Shown here piece by piece: positions 1 through 7,400 of a stretch of DNA of 9,534 bases. Below the pieces are notes generated by a model. That model saw only the letters and a program-made list of their open reading frames with translations. It was not told the origin of the DNA and did not search any database. Made by a program: the position numbers and the translations under genes. The DNA is from Pedosphaera sp. (GTDB lineage: Bacteria > Verrucomicrobiota > Verrucomicrobiia > Limisphaerales > SXTU01): NCBI GenBank assembly GCA_009695395.1, contig SIBB01000103.1, positions 1 through 9,534 of the forward strand, read 5' to 3'. Each line of letters opens with the position of its first letter. Within the stretch, counting starts at the first letter, position 1.

Positions 1-2125
1 TGTCCGCGCTGAGGGTCACAGCGGTGACTTCGAGTTTGTCGTGCTGCTTGACCTTCGGGTCCTTCGTCGAGACCTCGGGCGAGCCGTAGCCGCCGGAGTA
101 GATGTAGTTCCACAGCTCGACGTTCCAGTTGCCGGTGTCCTTGGCGCTGGCCTCATCGAGCGGGGCGGTGAAAGTGATGCGCACGCCGTCCTTCGAGACG
201 TGCAGCGCCTGCGGCATCCGCACCGGCGCGCCGGTATAGCGCACGCGGCTGAACCCGCCGTCGCGCACGCCCGCCGTCTGCCAGCCGCGCAGGCCGGTGG
301 TGTAGAGCTGGCCGTCCTTCGCGCTGAAGCGAGCGCGCATCGTGCCGCTCGGAAACTTCAGCGGGAACTGCGTCATGCCCGCCTGCACCGTGCCGTCCAC
401 TTCCTGCGTCATCACGGAGAAGAGCGTGCCCTTGCCGTAGCTCATGAAGAGCATCTGGCCGTTGAGCGGACCCCACTTCGTGCTCTCCACCCACACTTGG
501 CCGCCGCTGGAGTTATCCACGCTCATGGGCAACCAGCAAATCGGCTGATCGTAGGCGTGGATGTTGTCGTCGGGCGGAGCCTTGCCGTGCGCGGCCTGGC
601 GCATGCCGTAGAAGCCGCCTTCGCGGATGAGGTTCAGTTTGCTGGCAGGCATGTAATGGCCCTGGTTGTCGCTCACCGTGAGCCAGTCGTTCGGCCCGAG
701 GCCGCTGCCGTTCGGCGCACGCAAGCCAGTGGCGAAGACCTCCAGCTTCGAGCCGTCCTTCGACACCTTCAGCATCGTGCCTTGATACTTGGACTGCACG
801 GTAGGTGGCCACGGCGCGCCTTTGGCGTAGAAGAAATTCCCCGCCTTGTCCGTGTGCAGGTCGAGGCAGAACTCGTGGTAGTTGGGCGTCACGACGGTGT
901 CGTTGTTGAAGCACTCGTAGAAGTCCGCCTCGCCGTCGCCGTTGAGGTCGTGCAAGCGCGTGAGCTGGTCGCGGCAGGTGACGTAAATCTGGCCGTTGAC
1001 GACCTTGAGGCCGAGCGGCTGGAACATGCCGGTGGCGAAACGCTTCCAAGACAGCTTGCCCGCCTTGTCGTCGAGGCCGCTGACAATCCACACGTCGCCG
1101 TGGAAGCACGCGACCGCCGCGCGGCCATCGGGGAGGAAGTCGAAGCCGCCGAAGAAGGTCTTGGCGTTCCACGGATTCGGCACGGGCGGCGTGAGGTCAT
1201 CCACCACGTAAGGGCCGTCGTTGGTGCCAGGCACGGTCTGCGCGACGACGGGCTGGGTCCAACGGCCCGTCGCGCCCTTGGTAAGAGCGGCGAGGCTGGG
1301 GAGCTTGGCGGCGCTGTTCAACACGGCTTCCACGGGCGCGAAGTCCGCCTTCGGACCCTTCCAGAGAGCGATGCGAAAGGACTGCTTGCCCGCAGGAATC
1401 TTCGCGAGCACGCGCCCGTTGGCGTTCTCCAGCGTGACGCCTTTGCCGCCCTGCACCGCGATGGCAAGCGACTGCGCAGGTTCATTTCCCGCGACCGGCA
1501 ATTCAAAATTGAGCTTCGCACCCGCCGCGCCGCCCTCCGGCACGCCGTCGCACACGAGCAACGTCTGCGGCGTCTTGGTGTCCAACTCGAACGTGCGCGT
1601 GACAATTTTCCCCTCGCCGACCACTTCCACACCCGGCATCTCCAACACGTCAGCGCCGCCGACGGTGTATTTGAGCACCACGTTCCAGCCGTTGAGATAG
1701 AGGCCGCGATACTTGGCCCACTCGGTCGGGAGGCGGCCCTGCTTGTTCTCGCGCGGGTCTTCGAGCTTGCCGTCCTTGGCCCAGCCGGGTCCGGTCTGCG
1801 TGCCGAAAAGCGGCTTGCCCAAGACCTCCGGCGGCTGGGGATGGACAATCTCCACCTGGCTCTTGCCGAACTTCAGGTAGTCGCCCGCCCACGCGACCGA
1901 GACGCGCATCAGGTCGGTGTCGTAGCAGACATGCACGTCGCGGTTCGCGCCCACCGAGACGACCACGCCCTTCATAGCGAGGTTGTTGGCGACGGGAAAA
2001 CTGCTCTTAATGGTGCCGGTGAAGTAAGGCCCGCGCTCAATGCCGTCGAGCGTGTTACCCGCGGGCGCGGCGGACAAAGAAACGGAGAAAGCGAGCGAGG
2101 CAAGGGCGGTGGCGATATATTTCAT
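1..2125 (-). CDS. Secreted DUF6797 / PVC-type beta-propeller protein, C-terminus cut by the window edge
   Basis: The minus-strand frame is open from ATG at 2125-2123 to the window edge, giving 708 codons with no stop. It begins MKYIATALASLAFSVSLSAA, a Sec signal peptide with cleavage expected near residue 20. Residues 24-300 match my recollection of the DUF6797 module (DGIERGPYFTGTI at 28-40; GPGWAKDGKLEDPR at 112-125; EWAKYRGLYLNGWNVV at 135-150). Residues 315-630 look like a six-bladed propeller of the sorbosone/glucose dehydrogenase type, with a calcium-loop-like DLNGDGEADFYE at 393-404 and GLRAPNGSGLGPNDWLTVSDNQG at 467-489. Residues 635-708 resemble an Ig-like domain (ITFTAPLDEASAKDTGNW). 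Family members often end in a cytochrome c domain with CxxCH; no such motif is in the visible part, so haem content is unknown. It lies 55 bp downstream of the small gene on the same strand and is probably co-transcribed. No Shine-Dalgarno is evident. The substrate is not known; the secreted location is well supported. The long plus-strand frame over it is a shadow. Confidence 0.9.
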   Translation of the reverse strand, partial: MKYIATALASLAFSVSLSAAPAGNTLDGIERGPYFTGTIKSSFPVANNLAMKGVVVSVGANRDVHVCYDTDLMRVSVAWAGDYLKFGKSQVEIVHPQPPEVLGKPLFGTQTGPGWAKDGKLEDPRENKQGRLPTEWAKYRGLYLNGWNVVLKYTVGGADVLEMPGVEVVGEGKIVTRTFELDTKTPQTLLVCDGVPEGGAAGAKLNFELPVAGNEPAQSLAIAVQGGKGVTLENANGRVLAKIPAGKQSFRIALWKGPKADFAPVEAVLNSAAKLPSLAALTKGATGRWTQPVVAQTVPGTNDGPYVVDDLTPPVPNPWNAKTFFGGFDFLPDGRAAVACFHGDVWIVSGLDDKAGKLSWKRFATGMFQPLGLKVVNGQIYVTCRDQLTRLHDLNGDGEADFYECFNNDTVVTPNYHEFCLDLHTDKAGNFFYAKGAPWPPTVQSKYQGTMLKVSKDGSKLEVFATGLRAPNGSGLGPNDWLTVSDNQGHYMPASKLNLIREGGFYGMRQAAHGKAPPDDNIHAYDQPICWLPMSVDNSSGGQVWVESTKWGPLNGQMLFMSYGKGTLFSVMTQEVDGTVQAGMTQFPLKFPSGTMRARFSAKDGQLYTTGLRGWQTAGVRDGGFSRVRYTGAPVRMPQALHVSKDGVRITFTAPLDEASAKDTGNWNVELWNYIYSGGYGSPEVSTKDPKVKQHDKLEVTAVTLSAD

Positions 2126-2180
2126 AGTTGGCAAAGGAGCGGGATTGTTTGGCCATTTCTGAAGCGCTGGCAATTCTTTT

Positions 2181-2540
2181 TCACACTCCCGTGAAGCACA
2201 CGGCATGGTCCGGATGGAACGGCCGCCGCCCCGTTGCGGAGGGGGCGACGAACGCATGCTCACTCGACACAGTGGTCGTGTTGCCGTTCTTGACAGACTG
2301 ATTCAGCGTCGCGCCGGTGAGCAGGCTCAGGTCGGTGTTGCCGATGACGCCGATGACGAGGCGGTTCGTGCCCGTGCCCAAGACGGCGAGCTTGAACTCC
2401 TTGGCCGACTCGCTCTTCACGGCGCTGGTGCCGGAGAAGAAGTGCCCGCGCTGGATGCCATCGGCGGAGTTGCCCGCCGGCGCGGCGGACGAGGCGAAGC
2501 CGATTCCGAGCAAGGCGAGGGCAATGACGATTCGTTTGAT
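2181..2540 (-). CDS. Small secreted protein related to the N-terminal module of the downstream DUF6797 protein; start codon uncertain
   Basis: The minus-strand frame ends at TGA 2183-2181. The first canonical start is TTG at 2513, giving 110 residues, but this cuts a signal peptide in half. Nine codons further upstream, in frame, the reading is (I/M)KRIVIALALLGIGFASSAAP with ATC at 2540-2538 in the initiator place: two basic residues, a hydrophobic core and an Ala-x-Ala-like exit. I therefore extend the gene to 2540 (119 residues), accepting that ATC is not a normal start. The frame is closed by TAA further upstream with no ATG, GTG or TTG between. The mature part (AAPAGNSADGIQRGHFFSGT, then LGTGTNRLVIGV and NTDLSLL) aligns with residues 19-72 of the downstream protein (AAPAGNTLDGIERGPYFTGT, SVGANRDVHV, DTDLM). 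The last ~17 residues (TGRRPFHPDHAVCFTGV) look unlike the rest. Function is unknown. It could be a stand-alone module, a remnant of a duplicated DUF6797 gene, or a pseudogene with a lost start. Confidence 0.55.
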   Translation of the reverse strand: MKRIVIALALLGIGFASSAAPAGNSADGIQRGHFFSGTSAVKSESAKEFKLAVLGTGTNRLVIGVIGNTDLSLLTGATLNQSVKNGNTTTVSSEHAFVAPSATGRRPFHPDHAVCFTGV

Positions 2541-2551
2541 AGGTTGGCTTA

Positions 2552-2598
2552 AGCGCGGGATGGTTTCCGGTTTTTACCCGCGCTCGCAATGTCTTATA
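2552..2598 (-). promoter_or_regulatory. Candidate promoter -10 and 5' leader hairpin of the minus-strand operon
   Basis: On the minus strand, TATAAG (2598-2593) is a plausible -10 box; the -35 region is poor (only a GAC core match). About 8 bases downstream begins an exact 8-bp inverted repeat: AGCGCGGG at 2577-2584 (minus-strand sense) pairing with CCCGCGCT at 2552-2559, with a 17-base A-rich loop. If the -10 is real, the transcript would start at or just before this hairpin, which ends 11 bases before the proposed ATC start of the small gene. That placement could affect mRNA stability or initiation. Pairing is seen directly; the promoter and any regulatory role are inference. Confidence 0.3.
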
Positions 2599-2917
2599 CG
2601 CGCGCGCCTGCCCTCCACGTCCCGAACGACGAGGATGTCGGGCTCGTGAGCGACGCCGTCGCGGTCGTGTGCAAACCGTGAGTGAAGGCCGGAACGAAAC
2701 ACCCCTGGGACGGCGACCTCACACACTTGCCTCCGAGGCTGGGAGAGGGCGCCAGCGCTTCGCGCCCTTTCGCCATTCCTGAGCCGGCGACCGTAGAAAA
2801 AGAAAGTTGTTAGAATCCCTCCGACCCGGCAAAACTATGGGTGAGACGGACATTGAAGAGGGCTATCAAAGCCGCCGTCTGCTCTGGCGAACGCGGTAAA
2901 TTTAAAACGAAACGCAT
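2599..2917. other. Divergent intergenic region with a repeat-like hairpin; no convincing gene
   Basis: About 320 bases separate the minus-strand operon leader from the DUF1501 start. A 60-codon minus-strand frame (2594-2776) reads as proline/serine/threonine-rich low-quality peptide with no export signal or domain, and I do not accept it as a gene. The stretch 2743-2771 folds into a 10-bp stem (GAGAGGGCGC with GCGCCCTTTC, one G-T pair) around a 9-base loop, without a following T-run. It resembles degenerate dispersed intergenic repeats, but only one copy is in the window. The part 2790-2917 is more A/T-rich (GAAAAAGAAAG, TTTAAAACGAAA) and probably holds the DUF1501 promoter; I could not assign -35/-10 boxes. 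Confidence 0.4.
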
Positions 2918-4354
2918 ATGTTCTGGAACTGTGGCAAACACCCCGGGATGGAGTTGAACCCCAACCTCTATTCTACTCGTCGCGACTTTCTCAACCGGAT
3001 GGGCACCGGCTTCGGTTCGCTGGCCTTGGCCAGCTTGCTCGCCGACCAGGCGAAGGGTCAGGCCGCCAGCGGTAGCTTGCTCGCTCCCAAGCAGCCTCAC
3101 TATCCCGCCACCGCCAAGCGCGTCTGCCACATCTACTTCAGCGGCGCGCAGTCGCAGGTTGACACTTGGGATCCGAAGCCCGAAATGGCGAAGGCGGAAG
3201 GCAAGTCCACGTCGGGCGGCGGTGGCATGGGCCGCGGCAAGATTCTCCCCTCGCCGTTCGCGTTCCCGAAATCCGGGAAGAGCGGCTTGGAAATCTCCGA
3301 GATCTGGACCGAGCTGTCCAAGTGCGTGGACGACATGTGCATCATCCGGTCGAACTGGACGGATGTCCCGGCGCACGAGGAAGCCACGAAGATGATGACC
3401 ACCGGCGACTTCCGTCTGCCGAAGCCCTCCATCGGCGCGTGGGTGACCTACGGCCTCGGTTCGGACAACCAGAACCTCCCGGCCTTCGTCGCCATGAACC
3501 CTCGCGGCTTCCCCAGCGCGGGCAACGTGAACTGGCAGTCGGCCTTCATGCCCGGCGCGTTCCAAGGCACCTACGTGGACCCGACGAACACGCGCATCGA
3601 GCAGATCATCGAGAACATCAAGAGCCAGTTCATTGGTTCCAGTGCCGAGCAGCGTCAGCAGCTCGACCTCCTGAGCAAGATTAACGAGATTCACAAGCAG
3701 AAGCGCCAGTCCGACGGCCAACTCGACGCGCGCATCCAGTCCTTCGAACTGGCTTACCGCATGCAGACGGACGCCACCGAAGCGTTCGACATGAGCAAAG
3801 AGCCCGATCACATCCTTAAGCTTTACGGGGCCGACGGCATGGGTGAGCAGGCAGTGCAGGCTCGTCAGTTCATCATCGCCCGTCGCCTCTTGGAGCGTGG
3901 GGTGAAGTTCGTCCAGTGCTGGAACGGCGGCTGGGATATGCACGCCGGCATTGCCAACGCGGGTCGCAATCGCGCCGCTGCCCTCGACAAACCGATGGCT
4001 GGATTCCTCATTGATCTCAAGCAGCGTGGATTGCTCAAGGACACCATCGTCGCGGCCAGCACCGAGTTCGGCCGCAGCGCCACGGAAGACGGCCCCGGTG
4101 GCCGCACGCACAACGCCAAGGCGTTTTCCTCATGGCTCGCAGGCGGCGGTGTCAAGGGTGGCACCTCCTACGGCGCGACCGACGAACTCGGCAGCGCGGC
4201 CGTTGAGAACAAGGTTCACGTCCACGAGTTCCACTCGACCATCCTGCACGCGTTGGGCTTCGACTCTGAGAAGCTCACCTTCCGCTCCGGTGGCCGTGAC
4301 TTCCGCCTGACCGATGTGTCGGGCGCGCAACCGGTGAAGTCCATCTTCGCCTAA
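2918..4354 (+). CDS. DUF1501 family protein, Tat-exported (alkaline phosphatase/sulfatase-like superfamily)
   Basis: The 478-residue frame ends at TAA 4352-4354; about 480 residues is usual for DUF1501. A twin-arginine signal (STRRDFLNRMG, RR at 21-22) followed by a hydrophobic stretch GFGSLALASLLA predicts export of the folded protein. Family hallmarks in order: HIYFSGAQSQVDTWDPKP (71-88), a Gly-rich loop at 98-107, LEISEIWTELSKCVDDMCII (124-143), PAHEEATKMMTTG (151-163), NGGWDMHAG with His342, STEFGRSA (381-388), and GGRTHNAKAFSSWLAGGGVKGG, including H398 and N399. The His/Asp/Glu residues match the metal-binding plan of alkaline-phosphatase-like enzymes, but catalysis has not been established for the family as far as I know. 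Start choice: ATG 2918 gives the full frame; ATG 2948 (MELNPNLYSTRRDF) is an equally reasonable start and leaves a typical Tat n-region. No Shine-Dalgarno is seen at either. DUF1501 genes usually sit beside PSD1 genes, as here, although the order is often PSD1 first. Confidence 0.93.
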   Translation: MFWNCGKHPGMELNPNLYSTRRDFLNRMGTGFGSLALASLLADQAKGQAASGSLLAPKQPHYPATAKRVCHIYFSGAQSQVDTWDPKPEMAKAEGKSTSGGGGMGRGKILPSPFAFPKSGKSGLEISEIWTELSKCVDDMCIIRSNWTDVPAHEEATKMMTTGDFRLPKPSIGAWVTYGLGSDNQNLPAFVAMNPRGFPSAGNVNWQSAFMPGAFQGTYVDPTNTRIEQIIENIKSQFIGSSAEQRQQLDLLSKINEIHKQKRQSDGQLDARIQSFELAYRMQTDATEAFDMSKEPDHILKLYGADGMGEQAVQARQFIIARRLLERGVKFVQCWNGGWDMHAGIANAGRNRAAALDKPMAGFLIDLKQRGLLKDTIVAASTEFGRSATEDGPGGRTHNAKAFSSWLAGGGVKGGTSYGATDELGSAAVENKVHVHEFHSTILHALGFDSEKLTFRSGGRDFRLTDVSGAQPVKSIFA

Positions 4355-4359
4355 CTCCT

Positions 4360-4411
4360 TTGGTGAAACCAAGCCGGGCGCGTGTTTCATCACGCGCCCG
4401 GCCTTTAGTTT
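4360..4411 (+). terminator. Terminator-like hairpin after the DUF1501 gene
   Basis: A perfect 12-bp stem, GCCGGGCGCGTG at 4373-4384 with CACGCGCCCGGC at 4391-4402, closes a TTTCAT loop and is followed by CTTTAGTTT. A small 5-bp hairpin (TTGGT/ACCAA, loop GAA, 4360-4372) abuts it on the 5' side. It starts soon after the DUF1501 stop, as a rho-independent terminator would, though the T-run is interrupted. It would reduce read-through into the PSD1 gene, making these two neighbours at least partly separate transcription units. Confidence 0.75.
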
Positions 4412-4460
4412 GCGGACGGGTAAAATTGAAATTGGTCAGCGAGCACAGACAGAACTGCCT

Positions 4461-7400
4461 ATGAAACCGATGCTGAAATTTGCGGTCGCCGCCACCGTGG
4501 CCTGCACCGCCCCGGTCTTCGCACAGGACAAGCCGCTCACGCCCGAGGAGAACGACTACTTCGAGTCGAAGATCCGTCCCGCCCTGATCGAGCACTGCCA
4601 CAAGTGCCACAGCGGCGACAAGGACGCCAAGATCAAAGGCGGCTTCCAGCTCGATTCCAAGGCGGGTCTGCTCAAGGGCGGCTCCACCGGCCCCGGCCTC
4701 GTCGCCGGCCAACCCGACCGCTCGCTCATGATCAAGGCGATGCGTCACACCGACCCAAACCTGCAAATGCCGCCGAAGGACAAGGTTCCTGACTCGGTCC
4801 TTGCCGACTTTGAAAACTGGGTCCGCATGGGTGCCCCCGACCCGCGCTCCGGCAAGGCTGCTGCGATCCTCAAAACCGACGAGGACCTCGCGAAGGCCAA
4901 GAAGCACTGGGCTTTCCAACCCGTGGTCAAACCTGAACCGCCCAAGCCCAAGGCGCACTTGAAGTCGTGGATCCAGAACGATATTGACCTGTTCGTTCTC
5001 ACCAAGCTGGAAGAGAAGGGACTCTTTCCGACACCCAGCGCCGACAAGTGGACCCTCGTCCGCCGCGCCTACTTCGATCTGCTCGGCATGCCGCCCACGG
5101 CGAAGGAAGCGGAAGAGTTTGTCGCCGATGAGTCGAAGGACGCCTGGCCCAAGCTCATCGACAAGCTGCTAGCCTCGCCGCACTACGGCGAGCGCTGGGG
5201 TCGCTACTGGCTGGACATCGCCCGCTACGCCGACACCCGTGGCGGCGGCGGCAACAACCGCATGGGCGACAATCGCCTCGTTCACGCCTTCACCTACCGC
5301 GACTGGGTCGTCAATGCCATCAACGACGACATGCCTTACGACAAGTTCCTCAAATATCAGATCGCCGCCGACGCCATGCCTGGCACCGAGGCCAAGCACC
5401 TTGCTGCGCTTGGCTTCATCACACTGAACCGCGCGACCAACAACAAGGCGGAGGAGATCGACGACCGCATTGACGCGCTCACCCGGGGCACGATGTCATT
5501 CTCGGTTTATTGCGCTCGCTGCCATGATCACAAGTTTGACCCCATCCCGACCAAGGATTACTACTCACTCTACGGCGTCTTCGACAGCTTGACTTACTCG
5601 ATGGGTGCCAAGCCAGTCATCCAGAAGATCGAGGATACTGCCGCATACCGTGATTACACCGCCAAGAAGGCGCTGAACGAGGCCAGGCTCGAAGCCTACC
5701 GTCAGGGTGCGGTAGCGACCTTCGTCGGCGAGGCGAGGGGGAAGACGATCGATTATTTGCTCGCCGTCCACTACTCGAACCTCGGCAACACCAACTATCA
5801 GTTCGCTGGCCGGCAGGCCGACCAGCAGCGTTTCGAGACACTCACCAAACTTCAGTTCGAGGTCGCCGGCCCGTGGAAGCGATTCCTCGACCAGCGTGTC
5901 AAAGCCAAGGATCCCATCTTCATTCCTTGGGGCGACTACGCCAAGCTTCTCGAAGTGGACGAAGTGTCCGACAAGGAATTTACCGCCAAGAGCAGGGAGC
6001 TCGCCGAAAAATACATGAGCAAGGACGGCACCCCGATGAAGGGACTCAATCCGCTCGTAGCCAAAGCGTTCTCCACCCCAGTCGCCAGCTTCCGCATCGT
6101 CACCGAGCGCTACGCCAAACTCTTCCGAGACGCTGACGCGGCGTGGTTCGGTGCCGTTGTGCTCGATGCCAAGAAAAAGAAAGGCGATGACGATCCCACT
6201 CTTAAGGCACTTTCCGACCCTGCACAGGAGCAACTGCGCCAGGTCTTCTACGGTTCCTACCCTCAGGCATCACCCGTGAACGTCAGCTACGCGCAGCTCT
6301 CCCGATTCGACAACAACCGCATCGCCAACGGCGAGGCAGTGTTCACCCTGCAGGGCGACCAACTCGACAGCAACCACCCCGGCGCACCGCTCCGCGCGAT
6401 GGCCATCAGCGATGCCAGCACACCTCGCAATGCGAAAGTCGCGATCAAGGGCGACCCGCGAAACCTCGGGCCTGAGGCTCCTCGCCAGTTTCTGGAAGTG
6501 CTGAACCCGAACCGCAAGCCGTTCAGCAGCAAGAACAGTGGCCGTGCGGAACTCGCCGAGGAAATCGCCAGCAAGAACAACCCGATGACCGTTCGCGTGC
6601 TCATCAACCGCGTCTGGATGAACCATTTCGGCGGCGCGTTGGTTCGCACCCCCACCGACTTCGGCGTCCGCGCCGACGACCCCACGCACCCGGAGTTGCT
6701 CAACTACCTCTCCGCCTGGGTTATGGAAAACGACTGGTCAGTCAAGAAGCTCCACAAGCTAGTCATGACCTCGGCCACCTACATGCAGGGCAGCGACGAC
6801 CGCGCCAAGCCAATGCTCAATGACCCCGCGAACCTCTACGTGTGGAAGATGAACCGCCGCCGTCTCGACTTCGAAGGCTTCCGCGATTCGCTCCTGACGG
6901 TCAGCGGCAAGCTCGACCCCAAGCTCGGAGGCCCGCCCGTGAGAATTACCCCCGAAGGGGGCAATCCAATGCAATACAAGGACGATCCCTACCGCCGCAC
7001 GATCTACGGCTACATTGATCGCGGCAATCTCTCCTCGATCTTCCGCACGTTCGACTTCGCCAACCCGGATGCCACCACCGGCCAGCGCTTCAACTCCACC
7101 GTGCCCCAGCAGGCACTCTACCTGATGAACAGTCCGTTCGTCGGCGACCTCGCCCGCTCCATCGTCCACCGCGACGACGTGAAGAACAAAGTGGACGAGG
7201 AACAGCGCATCGAGATGCTTTACCAAATCTGCTTCCAGCGGATGCCCACGTCACTCGAAACCAAAGTGGGCATGAGGTTCCTTGAGGACCAGTCCGGCAT
7301 GAAGGGCGGAGATGCCAAGCCCATCTGGCAATACGGTTACGGCCAATACAACCCGCGCACGCGGCAAGTTGGTTTCTTCAAGATGCCCGTCTACACCAAC

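Noticed and set aside
41..2194. 717-codon plus-strand open frame
   Set aside because: Its translation is Arg/Ala/Val/His-rich with no domain or signal. The opposite strand encodes a recognisable DUF6797/propeller protein over the same span, so this is a shadow caused by strong G/C third-position bias.
2594..2776. 60-codon minus-strand frame in the intergenic region
   Set aside because: It has no start context, no domain, and low-complexity Ser/Thr/Pro-rich sequence overlapping a hairpin; repeat-like DNA is a better reading.
2810..4111. 433-codon minus-strand open frame over the DUF1501 gene
   Set aside because: It is antisense to clear DUF1501 motifs, has no recognisable domain and has the composition typical of a GC-rich shadow frame.
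4410..4460. N-terminal extension of the first PSD1 protein from TTG 4410
   Set aside because: It would begin in the terminator tail and place 17 polar residues before a good signal peptide that starts at ATG 4461.
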